Shown one piece after another: positions 8,836-17,233 of a DNA stretch of 64,000 bases. The translations under genes were made by a program, and so were the position numbers. Location of the stretch: the NCBI GenBank assembly GCA_947303805.1, contig CAMYZE010000005.1, positions 1 through 64,000 on the forward strand, given 5' to 3'. This DNA is from an uncultured Clostridia bacterium. Its GTDB lineage: Bacteria; Bacillota; Clostridia; Lachnospirales; Lachnospiraceae. Every line of letters starts with the position of its first letter. Position 1 is the first letter of the stretch. The notes beneath the pieces are model-generated. The model made no database searches and was not told where the DNA came from. It saw only the letters and a program-made list of their open reading frames with translations.

Positions 8836-9111
8836 TTAATTTTTAATTACTTTTTTATAGCCGCCTGTGCCATAGTTCAACGCCTTGCTAACTCTGCTAA
8901 GAGTGGCGGTGCTAAGTCCGATTTTGGAAATAACATCCTTATAACTTAAACCCTTGTCTAACAGTTTAGCTGCTTCTAGCCTTTTTGACATATCTAGAAT
9001 TTCTTTAATTGTGCACACATCTTCAAAGAAATCGTAGCAGTCTTTTTTTGTGTTTAAATTAGATATTGTGTCCATCAACTTATCAGTCATATCATTGTGA
9101 AAACTTTCCAA
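8836..9111 (-). CDS. YerC/YecD-type TrpR-family DNA-binding protein
   Basis: 91 residues. The segment from DMSKRLEAAKLL to STATLSRVSKALNYGTGGY is the TrpR-like helix-turn-helix of the YerC/YecD family. Such proteins are predicted transcription regulators; relatives in the wider family sense amino acids. I place the start at a TTG at 9111 because GAGG lies seven bases before it; a GTG at 9117 directly abuts the ribosome-binding site and an ATG at 9093 has none. It heads the amino acid ABC operon, so control of uptake is a reasonable inference. Confidence 0.85.
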   Translation of the reverse strand: MESFHNDMTDKLMDTISNLNTKKDCYDFFEDVCTIKEILDMSKRLEAAKLLDKGLSYKDVISKIGLSTATLSRVSKALNYGTGGYKKVIKN

Positions 9112-9143
9112 AATCACACCTCGCTATAATTTATCTATTTAAT

Positions 9144-9172
9144 AGTTTATCACTTTAATGTAGTAAAGTCAA
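9144..9172 (-). promoter_or_regulatory. Predicted promoter and possible operator of the TrpR-like/ABC operon
   Basis: On the minus strand -35 TTGACT (9167-9172) and -10 TAAACT (9144-9149) are 17 bases apart. The spacer contains the inverted repeat CTTTA-CTACAT-TAAAG, a possible self-regulatory operator for the first gene product; this last point is inference. Confidence 0.55.
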
Positions 9173-9181
9173 TGTTGCAAT

Positions 9182-9213
9182 TTTAATTGGTTATACATAT
9201 ATAACCAATTAAA
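9182..9213. other. 14-bp perfect hairpin at the end of the ATP-grasp gene
   Basis: TTTAATTGGTTATA and its exact reverse complement are separated by CATA. The palindrome overlaps the stop codon of the ATP-grasp gene. There is no clear T-run after it on the minus strand, so it may be an mRNA 3' stabiliser, a weak terminator or a protein-binding site. Confidence 0.6.
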
Positions 9214-10072
9214 TAGACATTAAAATATGATCAAAAATATAGTCCTCAATATTAACATTGGTAACCTTGTTCAGTTCATTAAAATATGCATTAGAATTTG
9301 CTTCGCAAAATATAGGTTCGTCATTTTCTCCAAATAATAAATCTATGCCACCAAAATCTAATCCTAATTTTTTTGAAACTTTTAAAGCCATTTCAATTTG
9401 CTTATCATTTGCATTATATTTTGAACCATGACTCCCAATCTCAATATTTGCTCTGAAATCGCCTTTTGTATTTTCTCTCTTCATTGAAGCTTTAACTTCT
9501 CCGCCAACCACATAAAGGCGCAAGTCTTTGCCATAGCTGCTTTTAATAAACTCTTGGATAATATATGGCCAAACATCTACACTTATAATTTTTTGTTGTA
9601 ATTCTTCTATATTGTTGATTAAATACACTTGCTGGCCAAATGAACCAAAACATTCTTTGAATACAAACGGAAATTCAAATTTTTCTAATATAAATTTCAA
9701 ATAATCTTTATCTTCGGCAGCATTATGATAATAAAGTAACGGAGAGAATAATGTTTTGGGTTGTTTGATATTACAATTTAATAGTGATAAATATGTTAAT
9801 GACTTATCATCGCACAATCTAATACTATTTGAAGAATTGAAAACTTTAATTCCTTGAAGTTCAATATAATTTGCAAGTTTTACATCCTTATCCCAAAATA
9901 ACACAAAGTTTGGTCTAACATAATTATTCTTAGATAATATATTGATAATTTCTAAATTATTGTAAATAGTTAGCTCTACATCATGACGATTAGCAGATTT
10001 TATTAATAATTTTTTTAAATTGTCAAAACTCTTATTAATAAAATATTTATTTGTAATTAGCCATGCAGTCAT
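9209..10072 (-). CDS. RimK-like ATP-grasp ligase
   Basis: 287 residues. An N-terminal pre-ATP-grasp part (ending near FVLFWDKDVKLANYIE) is followed by an ATP-grasp domain with FPFVFKECFGSFGQQVYL, IIQEFIKSSYGKDLRLYVVGG and the metal-binding end GIDLLFGENDEPIFCEANSN. RimK-type enzymes form amide bonds, often adding glutamate to proteins, cofactors or small molecules. It starts one base after the fhs stop, so it is co-transcribed with a folate gene; a cofactor-modifying role is possible but not shown. Confidence 0.8.
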   Translation of the reverse strand: MTAWLITNKYFINKSFDNLKKLLIKSANRHDVELTIYNNLEIINILSKNNYVRPNFVLFWDKDVKLANYIELQGIKVFNSSNSIRLCDDKSLTYLSLLNCNIKQPKTLFSPLLYYHNAAEDKDYLKFILEKFEFPFVFKECFGSFGQQVYLINNIEELQQKIISVDVWPYIIQEFIKSSYGKDLRLYVVGGEVKASMKRENTKGDFRANIEIGSHGSKYNANDKQIEMALKVSKKLGLDFGGIDLLFGENDEPIFCEANSNAYFNELNKVTNVNIEDYIFDHILMSI

Positions 10073-10073
10073 A

Positions 10074-11810
10074 TTAAAAAATACCTATAATCTTTTTTGA
10101 AGAATCTAAATCAATTTTCTCTGCAGCTGGAACTTTTGGTAAACCAGGCATCGTCATAATGTCTCCAGTAAGTGCAACTATAAATCCTGCTCCAGCAGAA
10201 ACTTTAATATTTTTAACAGTAATAACAAAACCTTTTGGCGCGCCTAATAGTTTTGCATTATCTGAAAATGAATATTGAGTTTTTGCAATGCAAATTGGCA
10301 GTTTGCTGAAACCTAATTTATTTAAAACTTCTATCTGCGATTTTGCATTATCTGTAAATTCTACATTGTCAGCATGATATATTTTTTTAGCAATAGACTT
10401 AATTTTTTCTTCAATACTGCTTCCTAAATCATAAGAAAATGTAAAATTATTTGTACTATTATTATTTATTTGCTTCAAAACTTCAGTCGCTAGATTAATT
10501 CCACCTTCTCCACCTTTAGACCATACTTCAGATAATACTGCGTTTACGCCTAATTCTTTACACTGCTTTTCAACTTCGTCTAATTCATTTTTAGTATCTG
10601 TAGGGAAGGCATTAATCGCAACTACACAAGGTAATTTGTATACTTCCTTAATATTTTTAACATGTTGTAATAAATTTGGTAGGCCTGCATCTAATGCTTC
10701 CAAATTTTCTATATTCAAATCAAATTTCTTGTCATCTATTCTATACTTGTTAACATCTTTACCTTCATTAGCAAGATATGAATAACCATGGTGCTTTAAG
10801 GCTCTAACAGTAGCAACAACTACAACGCATGCAGGTTTTAAATCTGAAAATCTACATTTAATATCTAAAAACTTTTCTGCTCCAAGGTCTGCACCAAAAC
10901 CTGCCTCAGTGATCGTTATATCTGAAAGAGCTAATGCAGTTTTAGTAGCAACTACAGAATTACATCCATGAGCAATATTTGCAAAAGGTCCACCATGAAT
11001 TATAGTAGGTGTGCCTTCAAGAGTCTGCACAAGATTTGGCTTAAATGCATCTTTAAGCAAAACTAATACAGCGCCCGTAGCTTTTATATCATCAACAGTT
11101 ATAGGTTTATCATCTTTCGTATAAGCAATAATAATCTTACCTAATCTCGTCCTTAAGTCGTTAATATTATTTGCAAGACAAAAAACCGCCATTATTTCAG
11201 AAGCGACAGTTATATCAAAACTATCTCTTCTTTCAATACCATTTTTTTCTCCACCTTGACCAGCAGTAATATATCTCAGTTCTCTATCATTCATGTCGAC
11301 ACATCTATGCCAAATAATTTTATCTTTATCAATATTAAGTTCGTTACCTTGAAAAATATGATTGTCAAGCATTGCAGCAATTAAATTATTAGCAGCACCT
11401 ATTGCATGGAAATCTCCAGTGAAATGAAGATTAATGTCTTCCATAGGAATTACTTGGGCATAGCCACCTCCGCAAGCACCACCTTTAACTCCAAATACAG
11501 GTCCAAGTGATGGTTCACGAAGTGCTACGACAACATTTTTTTTAAGTTTTTTTAATGCATCAGCGAGTCCAATTGTGGTAGTTGTTTTTCCTTCTCCAGC
11601 TGGAGTTGGATTTATCGCAGTAACCAACACCAATGGAGTTTTCTTAATCTTATCTTTATTATCATTTATAATCTTATCATAATTATTAATTTTTGCTTTA
11701 AAATCACCATACAGCTCAATTGAATCTCTATCAAGTCCAATACTTGATGCAATTTTTTCAATTTTATATGCTTTTATACTTTGTGCTATTTCAATATCAC
11801 TTTTATACAT
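10074..11810 (-). CDS. fhs: Formate-tetrahydrofolate ligase
   Basis: 578 residues, slightly longer than the usual 555-560. The enzyme activates formate with ATP onto tetrahydrofolate, feeding one-carbon metabolism or the methyl branch of acetogenesis. The P-loop TPAGEGKTT (69-77) and family blocks such as [20 protein letters not shown] and the C-terminal [15 protein letters not shown] are intact. It has its own promoter buried in the terminator of the ribosomal operon, a good AGGAG site, and an ATP-grasp gene directly downstream. No other Wood-Ljungdahl genes are in the window. Confidence 0.97.
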   Translation of the reverse strand: MYKSDIEIAQSIKAYKIEKIASSIGLDRDSIELYGDFKAKINNYDKIINDNKDKIKKTPLVLVTAINPTPAGEGKTTTTIGLADALKKLKKNVVVALREPSLGPVFGVKGGACGGGYAQVIPMEDINLHFTGDFHAIGAANNLIAAMLDNHIFQGNELNIDKDKIIWHRCVDMNDRELRYITAGQGGEKNGIERRDSFDITVASEIMAVFCLANNINDLRTRLGKIIIAYTKDDKPITVDDIKATGAVLVLLKDAFKPNLVQTLEGTPTIIHGGPFANIAHGCNSVVATKTALALSDITITEAGFGADLGAEKFLDIKCRFSDLKPACVVVVATVRALKHHGYSYLANEGKDVNKYRIDDKKFDLNIENLEALDAGLPNLLQHVKNIKEVYKLPCVVAINAFPTDTKNELDEVEKQCKELGVNAVLSEVWSKGGEGGINLATEVLKQINNNSTNNFTFSYDLGSSIEEKIKSIAKKIYHADNVEFTDNAKSQIEVLNKLGFSKLPICIAKTQYSFSDNAKLLGAPKGFVITVKNIKVSAGAGFIVALTGDIMTMPGLPKVPAAEKIDLDSSKKIIGIF

Positions 11811-11836
11811 AATTGCTCCTATACTTTGATGTGATA

Positions 11837-11865
11837 ATTATATATTAAAAAAGCCGTCTTGTCGA
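11837..11865 (-). promoter_or_regulatory. Predicted fhs promoter inside the upstream terminator
   Basis: Minus-strand -35 TCGACA (11860-11865) and -10 TATAAT (11837-11842) are 17 bases apart. The -35 box is formed by the loop and arm of the terminator hairpin that ends the ribosomal operon. Confidence 0.7.
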
Positions 11866-11873
11866 CGGCTTTA
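11847..11873 (-). terminator. Terminator of the ribosomal (S10-spc-alpha) operon
   Basis: On the minus strand a 9-bp stem AAAGCCGTC/GACGGCTTT with loop GACAA is followed by further T residues. It lies just downstream of the stop codon at 11878. Confidence 0.9.
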
Positions 11874-11877
11874 TTAA

Positions 11878-12351
11878 CTATTGAACAGCTGCAGTAGGTG
11901 CAGTAAGATTATTATCATATGCCGTAGCACTACCTTCATTTATATTAAATGTTATATCAGTTACAGCAAACTTAAATCTTGAAAGATCATAGAACTGAGG
12001 CAAACCTAAAACTTTGCCTTTGCTATCAGTTTCATAATGAACACCATCAATGTCAAATCCTGTAGTTACAGCAGCTCCATCATCACCATAAACATACAAA
12101 ACGGAATTTATAACCACGGGTCCTGTAGCCATATTTCCATAATAATCAAAATAGTATATCTTTTCATGAATGCCATCTTCTAAAATTGCTCTCCACTTAT
12201 TTTGAACATAATCTTTTGTGCCTTCATGAAGTTCATATCTCCAGTTATCTCCAACCTTAACCCATTGAGGTTTGCAAATAGTAATTTGAATTAATGATAA
12301 TATGAAAAACACCGTTATAGCAACTAATGATTTCAACTTATTCATATTCAC
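11878..12351 (-). CDS. Small secreted protein with cell-wall-binding-like repeats
   Basis: 157 residues. An N-terminal signal peptide (about 5-27) is followed by repeats of the choline/glucan-binding type, for example WVKVGDNWRYELHEG, IYYFDYYGNMATG and HYETDSKGKVLG, with the expected Trp/Tyr and Gly spacing. It then ends in a non-repetitive tail rich in Asn, Ala and Thr. No catalytic domain is present. It begins three bases after the rplQ stop; its AGGAGG site overlaps that stop codon, so it is translated as the last gene of the ribosomal operon. A role at the cell surface is inferred. The placement is unusual. Confidence 0.75.
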   Translation of the reverse strand: MNMNKLKSLVAITVFFILSLIQITICKPQWVKVGDNWRYELHEGTKDYVQNKWRAILEDGIHEKIYYFDYYGNMATGPVVINSVLYVYGDDGAAVTTGFDIDGVHYETDSKGKVLGLPQFYDLSRFKFAVTDITFNINEGSATAYDNNLTAPTAAVQ

Positions 12352-12354
12352 CTC

Positions 12355-12885
12355 CTATACAAGCTCAAATAACACTTCCATAGCTTGATCGCCGACTCTT
12401 TGACCAATCTTTATGATTCTTGTATACCCGCCTTTTCTTTCTTTATACTTTGGAGCATATTCATCAAAAAGTTTAGCAACTAGATCTACGGTCTTTTTTG
12501 TCTTCTTCTTTTTTGGATCTATAAAAGTTGATGCAGGATATAAAACTGACATAATTTTTCTTCTTGCAGCAAGACGACTAGGTTTATCTTTCTTTATAGT
12601 CTTATCGACCATATCATAAACAGTTTTCTTTTTACCATTTACATCTTCTTTAATCCTATTACCATCTTTATCCTTTTTTGCAACTTTAGCTTTTACGGTA
12701 ACTGTCTCAAAATTATCTGCTTCCTTACAAGCTAATGCAATCAACGGTTCAACAATTTTTTTTGCCTCTTTTGCTCTTGTCTCAGTAGTTTTAATCTTGC
12801 CATGTAACAATAATTGAGTTGTTAAACTTCTAAGCATTGCTTTTCTTTGACTTGTTGTTCTTCCTAATTTTCTAACTGTAGCCAT
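12355..12885 (-). CDS. rplQ: 50S ribosomal protein L17, enlarged
   Basis: 176 residues against about 115-125 in most bacteria. The N-terminal RKLGRTTSQRKAMLRSL and C-terminal GGYTRIIKIGQRVGDQA are standard L17. The extra length is a lysine-rich insertion at about residues 60-100 (around KKDKDGNRIKEDVNGKKK) plus a second short basic run KKKKTKK. L17 sits near the peptide exit of the large subunit. Last ribosomal gene of the operon, after rpoA. Confidence 0.95.
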   Translation of the reverse strand: MATVRKLGRTTSQRKAMLRSLTTQLLLHGKIKTTETRAKEAKKIVEPLIALACKEADNFETVTVKAKVAKKDKDGNRIKEDVNGKKKTVYDMVDKTIKKDKPSRLAARRKIMSVLYPASTFIDPKKKKTKKTVDLVAKLFDEYAPKYKERKGGYTRIIKIGQRVGDQAMEVLFELV

Positions 12886-12931
12886 TTTTAATTTCTCCTT
12901 TATAGTGCTTTTTAGACTTATCTATAAATAA

Positions 12932-13894
12932 TTATTCTTCTAAATTATCAGATAGAGGATATCCTAAATCTGCTAATTTTTGCATTATCTCATCAAGTGA
13001 TTTTTTACCAAGGTTTCTTACATTCACCAATTGCTCTGGTGTCATTCTTGTCAAATCTCCTAATGTATTAATTCCAGCTCTCTTTAAGCAGTTATACGAT
13101 CTAACGGATAACTCAAGATCAAGTATATTTCTAATTCCTGGATCATCACTTTGGTTTGTACTTGTAGTTTGTTTTTTAATAGTTGGTAAACTTACAATAT
13201 CTGATAAATCAATGAATAATTGTGCATGATCAGATAAAATTTTCGCAGCAAGTGATACTGCATCTTTAGCTGTAATTGTACCATCAGTTTTTACCTCTAG
13301 AGTTAATTTATCATAATCAGTCTGGTTACCTACACGAGTATTTTCAACTTTCATATTGACTCTTTGAACTGGATCATATACAGAATCGATAATAATAAAT
13401 TCAGATCCTTTTGATTGTTCTTTATTCTTTTCTGCAGGTACATAACCTCTACCAGGTGTGATTACAAGTTGCATATTAAGTTTAGCATGCTTTCCAGATA
13501 AATGAGCAATAACTAAATCTTTATTAACAATTTCAACTTCAGAATCTATCTTAATGTCAGATGCCTTGACTACACCCTCACCTTCATATGACAAGGTAGC
13601 AATCTTCTCTTGATATACTTGTGCATTATTTTTAAACGCTATATCTTTAAGATTCATGATAATCTCAGTGACATCTTCTTTCACGCCATCTATAGTTGAA
13701 AACTCATGAAGAACGCCATCAATTTTAATTTGACTAACTGCATAACCCTCTAAAGTTGATAACATAATTCTTCTAAGAGAGTTGCCAAGAGTAGTACCAT
13801 AACCTCTATCTAAAGGTTCACAAGTAAATCTAGCAAAACTTAAGTCGGTTGATTCTTCATCTATTTTAATATTAACATTTGGTTTATCCAACAT
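12932..13894 (-). CDS. rpoA: DNA-directed RNA polymerase subunit alpha
   Basis: 320 residues. The N-terminal assembly domain begins near FTCEPLDRGYGTTLGNSLRR. The C-terminal DNA- and activator-binding domain covers about 250-315, with ELSVRSYNCLKRAGI and VRNLGKKSLDEI. The ATG at 13894 is chosen because AGGAG lies eight bases upstream; a GTG at 13903 overlaps that site. It stands in its usual place between rpsD and rplQ. Confidence 0.98.
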   Translation of the reverse strand: MLDKPNVNIKIDEESTDLSFARFTCEPLDRGYGTTLGNSLRRIMLSTLEGYAVSQIKIDGVLHEFSTIDGVKEDVTEIIMNLKDIAFKNNAQVYQEKIATLSYEGEGVVKASDIKIDSEVEIVNKDLVIAHLSGKHAKLNMQLVITPGRGYVPAEKNKEQSKGSEFIIIDSVYDPVQRVNMKVENTRVGNQTDYDKLTLEVKTDGTITAKDAVSLAAKILSDHAQLFIDLSDIVSLPTIKKQTTSTNQSDDPGIRNILDLELSVRSYNCLKRAGINTLGDLTRMTPEQLVNVRNLGKKSLDEIMQKLADLGYPLSDNLEE

Positions 13895-13946
13895 CTGTCC
13901 CACTCCTTTATATTTAATTTTTTGAAATATAATACTCTATAAACTA

Positions 13947-14543
13947 TTATTTACTATATAACTCAACTATAAGCATTTCGTTTACAGGTACATCTATTTC
14001 TTCTCTTGTTGGAAGATTCTTTATTGTCGCTTTCATATTAGTTGTATCAGCATCTATCCAACTTGGAGCAATACGACCACCAGTAATATCTACTATCTCT
14101 TTATATCTCTTTGTCTCTTTAGCCTTCTCACTTATTTCAATTTTATCACCAGCACTTACAAGATAAGATGGTATATTTACAACTTTACCATTTACTAAGA
14201 CATGCTTATGTCCTACGACTTGTCTTGCCTCTCTTCTTGTGCGAGCAAGTCCCATACGAAATACAACATTGTCAAGGCGTCTCTCTAAAGTAATCATAAG
14301 GTTTTCACCTGTTTGACCCTTCATTTTTTCAGCCTTAGCAAAATAATTTCTAAATGGTCTCTCTAAAATTCCATATATAAACTTTGCTTTTTGTTTTTCT
14401 CTAAGTTGTAATCCATACTCTGATAATTTTTTTCTTTGTTTACCGCTCTTATCTTCTTTGATTTTTTTATCAAGACCAAGAACCGATGGTGAAATACCAA
14501 GAGTTCTACATTTTTTAAGAACAGGACCTCTATCTACTGCCAT
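13947..14543 (-). CDS. rpsD: 30S ribosomal protein S4
   Basis: 198 residues, normal length. The RNA-binding S4 domain is visible in [13 protein letters not shown] and [16 protein letters not shown]. The N-terminus lacks the zinc Cys set, so it is a C-minus type. S4 starts small-subunit assembly and often represses its own operon. Lies between rpsK and rpoA. Confidence 0.98.
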   Translation of the reverse strand: MAVDRGPVLKKCRTLGISPSVLGLDKKIKEDKSGKQRKKLSEYGLQLREKQKAKFIYGILERPFRNYFAKAEKMKGQTGENLMITLERRLDNVVFRMGLARTRREARQVVGHKHVLVNGKVVNIPSYLVSAGDKIEISEKAKETKRYKEIVDITGGRIAPSWIDADTTNMKATIKNLPTREEIDVPVNEMLIVELYSK

Positions 14544-14556
14544 ATATTAACCTCCC

Positions 14557-14970
14557 TTATACTCTTCTTCTTTTTGGTGGACGACAACCATTATGTGGAA
14601 CTGGTGTGACATCCATAATTGAAGTAACTTTTAAGCCATTCGTCTCTAGTGCACGAATAGCTGCCTCACGACCTGTGCCTGGACCTTTTACAAATACATC
14701 TACAAATTTAAGTCCATGTATAAGAGCTGCCTTTGTGGCAGTTTCAGCTGCAAGCTGAGCAGCGTATGGAGTAGATTTCTTTGAACCTTTAAATCCTAGA
14801 CCACCAGCACTTGCCCATGAAAGAGCATTTCCTTGCAAGTCAGTTAACGTTACAATAGTATTGTTAAATGATGCTTGAATATGTGCCTGTCCGCGTTCAA
14901 CGTTTTTCTTTACACGCTTCTTAGTAGAAGTTTTCTTACCAGAAGCTTTTGCTTGATTATTACTTGCCAT
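14557..14970 (-). CDS. rpsK: 30S ribosomal protein S11
   Basis: 137 residues with the conserved stretches [30 protein letters not shown] and the C-terminal [13 protein letters not shown]. The N-terminal 20 residues are a Lys-rich extension. S11 lines the mRNA exit region of the platform. Standard alpha-operon position. Confidence 0.98.
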   Translation of the reverse strand: MASNNQAKASGKKTSTKKRVKKNVERGQAHIQASFNNTIVTLTDLQGNALSWASAGGLGFKGSKKSTPYAAQLAAETATKAALIHGLKFVDVFVKGPGTGREAAIRALETNGLKVTSIMDVTPVPHNGCRPPKRRRV

Positions 14971-15041
14971 TTTAAACTAACCTACTTTCTCCTTTATTTC
15001 TTCCTGTTTTTAAAACATGAAGATTGATTTACTAAGTATTA

Positions 15042-15419
15042 TTACTTAGTTTCTTTCTTTTTGTTTGCAACAGTCTTTCTAGGACCTTTACAAGTTCTAG
15101 CATTAGTCTTAGTCTTTTGACCTCGACATGGGAGACCTTTTCTGTGTCTCACTCCTCTGTAGCAACCAACCTCTTTTAAACGCTTGATGTCAAGTGCAAC
15201 ATCACGACGAAGATCACCTTCTACAGTTACATGCTCTGCAATGTAGTCAGCTAACTTTTTAACTTCATCATCACTTAAATCTTTAACTCTAGTATCAGGA
15301 CTAATTCCTGTGTTTTTTAAGATTTCATTTGACTTTGGAACACCTATACCAAAGATATAAGTAAGACCAATTTCAACACGTTTTTGATTTGGTAAATCAA
15401 CACCTGCTATACGAGCCAT
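15042..15419 (-). CDS. rpsM: 30S ribosomal protein S13
   Basis: 125 residues, normal length. [17 protein letters not shown] at the start and [20 protein letters not shown] near the end are diagnostic. S13 contacts the P-site tRNA and the intersubunit bridge. Lies between rpmJ and rpsK. Confidence 0.98.
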   Translation of the reverse strand: MARIAGVDLPNQKRVEIGLTYIFGIGVPKSNEILKNTGISPDTRVKDLSDDEVKKLADYIAEHVTVEGDLRRDVALDIKRLKEVGCYRGVRHRKGLPCRGQKTKTNARTCKGPRKTVANKKKETK

Positions 15420-15431
15420 TTTTTCCTCCTA

Positions 15432-15545
15432 TTAACCTTGTCTTTGCTTATGCTTAGGGTTTTCACAGATTACTCTTATCGACCCTTTTCTTTTAATTAT
15501 CTTGCATTTTTCACAAATAGGTTTTACAGATGATCTAACTTTCAT
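15432..15545 (-). CDS. rpmJ: 50S ribosomal protein L36 (zinc-binding type)
   Basis: A 37-residue frame starting [17 protein letters not shown] and ending NPKHKQRQG, the complete L36. The zinc ligands Cys11, Cys14, Cys27 and His32 are present, so it is the C-plus form. It lies between infA and rpsM, its usual place. Confidence 0.97.
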   Translation of the reverse strand: MKVRSSVKPICEKCKIIKRKGSIRVICENPKHKQRQG

Positions 15546-15562
15546 ATTAGACTCTCCTTTCG

Positions 15563-15781
15563 TTATTTGTCTCTCCAAATTATACGACCCTTCGATAAAT
15601 CGTATGGAGATAGTTCAATAGTTACCTTATCGCCTGGAAGAATTTTTATATAATTCATACGAAGTTTTCCAGAGATATGGGCGAGAACTTTATGTTTATT
15701 CTCAAGTTCAACTTCAAACATTGCGTTTGGAAGTTTTTCTAAAACAGTTCCTGTAATTTCAATTACGTCAGATTTTGACAT
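15563..15781 (-). CDS. infA: Translation initiation factor IF-1
   Basis: 72 residues, exactly family length, an S1-like OB fold: [18 protein letters not shown], then [22 protein letters not shown]. It binds the A site of the 30S subunit during initiation. Located between map and rpmJ in the spc/alpha junction. Confidence 0.98.
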   Translation of the reverse strand: MSKSDVIEITGTVLEKLPNAMFEVELENKHKVLAHISGKLRMNYIKILPGDKVTIELSPYDLSKGRIIWRDK

Positions 15782-15800
15782 AAATACCTCTCATTGTTTT

Positions 15801-16550
15801 TTATATTAAAGACAATATTTCTGGCCCATTGTCTGTAATAACAATTGTATTTTCATAATGTGATGAAACTGATCCGTCAAGAGTTTTAACTGTCCATTTA
15901 TCATCAGCAGTATAAACTTCATAAGTTCCTAAGTTTATCATAGGTTCAACTGCGAAAGTCATATTCTTCTTAATAAGAATCCCTTTTTTTTCTGTTGCAA
16001 AATTTGGAATTTCAGGATCTTCATGAACTTTAGTACCTATACCATGTCCTACATAATCTTCTACAATACCATAACCAAATTGATCAATATACATTTCTAT
16101 ACCAGTGCTAATATCATTAATGTGATTACCAGGTACTGCATACTTAATCCCTTCAAAGAAAGACTGTTTTGTCCTATTTATAAGATCATTAATCTCTTTT
16201 GTAGTATTTCCAATAATATGAGTTCTTGCAGCATCAGATTGATATCCTTTATAATTGACTCCTCCATCAATCTTTAATATATCGCCATCCTTTAAAATTA
16301 CATCTTTACTTGGTATCCCATGAATCACTTCGTCATTGAGTGATATACAAAAGTTTCCAGGAAAATCATATAAATGATAAAATGAACAAGTTGCATTATG
16401 TCTTTTTACAATTTTTTCAGCATATTTGTCAATTTCTAATGTAGATAAACCTGGCTTTATATAATCAGCAATTTCATTATGGACTAGAGCTAAAATCTTT
16501 CCAGCTTCTCTCATTAATTCAATTTCTCTATCAGATTTTATACTTACCAT
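15801..16550 (-). CDS. map: Type I methionine aminopeptidase
   Basis: 249 residues. Removes the N-terminal Met from nascent proteins. Metal ligands are visible in KIDGGVNYKGYQSDAARTH (two Asp), the GHGIG block, and FAVEPMI (Glu), with a final Glu in HYENTIVI. Lies between adk and infA, as in most Firmicutes. Confidence 0.97.
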   Translation of the reverse strand: MVSIKSDREIELMREAGKILALVHNEIADYIKPGLSTLEIDKYAEKIVKRHNATCSFYHLYDFPGNFCISLNDEVIHGIPSKDVILKDGDILKIDGGVNYKGYQSDAARTHIIGNTTKEINDLINRTKQSFFEGIKYAVPGNHINDISTGIEMYIDQFGYGIVEDYVGHGIGTKVHEDPEIPNFATEKKGILIKKNMTFAVEPMINLGTYEVYTADDKWTVKTLDGSVSSHYENTIVITDNGPEILSLI

Positions 16551-16557
16551 TAAATAT

Positions 16558-17223
16558 TTAGTTTGGACAAGCCCAATCTCCCTTAATCATAACATCAATC
16601 ATTTTGAGCCTTTCTTCTTGTGAATCAATAAATCCAGGTACTCTTTTTAAAATATTTTTTTCTTTATAGTAATCAATTAATGGTTGTGTTTGTTCATGAT
16701 ATGTTTTTAATCTATCAAGTACTACTGCCTCAGTATCATCTTTTCTATGAATCAATTTGCCACCACATTTATCACATATACCATCAACTTTTGGAGGCAT
16801 ATTTACAATGTGATAAGTTTCACCACATTTTTCACAAACTCTTCTACCTGATAGTCTTTCAGTAATTTGTTTGTCAGTAGCATCAACTAATATTACTAAG
16901 TCAATTTTTCTATTTTCTTTGACAAACTCTTCATCTAAACTTTTAGCTTGATTATAATTTCTTGGAAACCCATCAAGTATAAATCCATTCTTGCAGTCAT
17001 CCTTAGAAAGTCTTTCGACAGTAATATTTGTAGTCACATCATCAGGTACCAAAGCTCCTTTATCAATATATGACTTGGCAAGTTTACCAAGTTCAGTATT
17101 ATTTTTAATATTTTCCCTAAAAATGTCTCCTGTCGAGATATGTGGAAAACTATACCTATCTTTCATTTGAGATGCAATAGTTCCCTTTCCAGCCCCAGGA
17201 GCTCCCAACATGATAATGTTCAT
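16558..17223 (-). CDS. adk: Adenylate kinase
   Basis: 221 residues. P-loop GAPGAGKGT (7-15). The long LID domain carries a four-Cys zinc site, CEKCGETYH and CDKCGG, typical of Gram-positive enzymes. Interconverts AMP, ATP and ADP. Lies between secY and map. Confidence 0.98.
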   Translation of the reverse strand: MNIIMLGAPGAGKGTIASQMKDRYSFPHISTGDIFRENIKNNTELGKLAKSYIDKGALVPDDVTTNITVERLSKDDCKNGFILDGFPRNYNQAKSLDEEFVKENRKIDLVILVDATDKQITERLSGRRVCEKCGETYHIVNMPPKVDGICDKCGGKLIHRKDDTEAVVLDRLKTYHEQTQPLIDYYKEKNILKRVPGFIDSQEERLKMIDVMIKGDWACPN

Positions 17224-17233
17224 TTTGCTTTAC

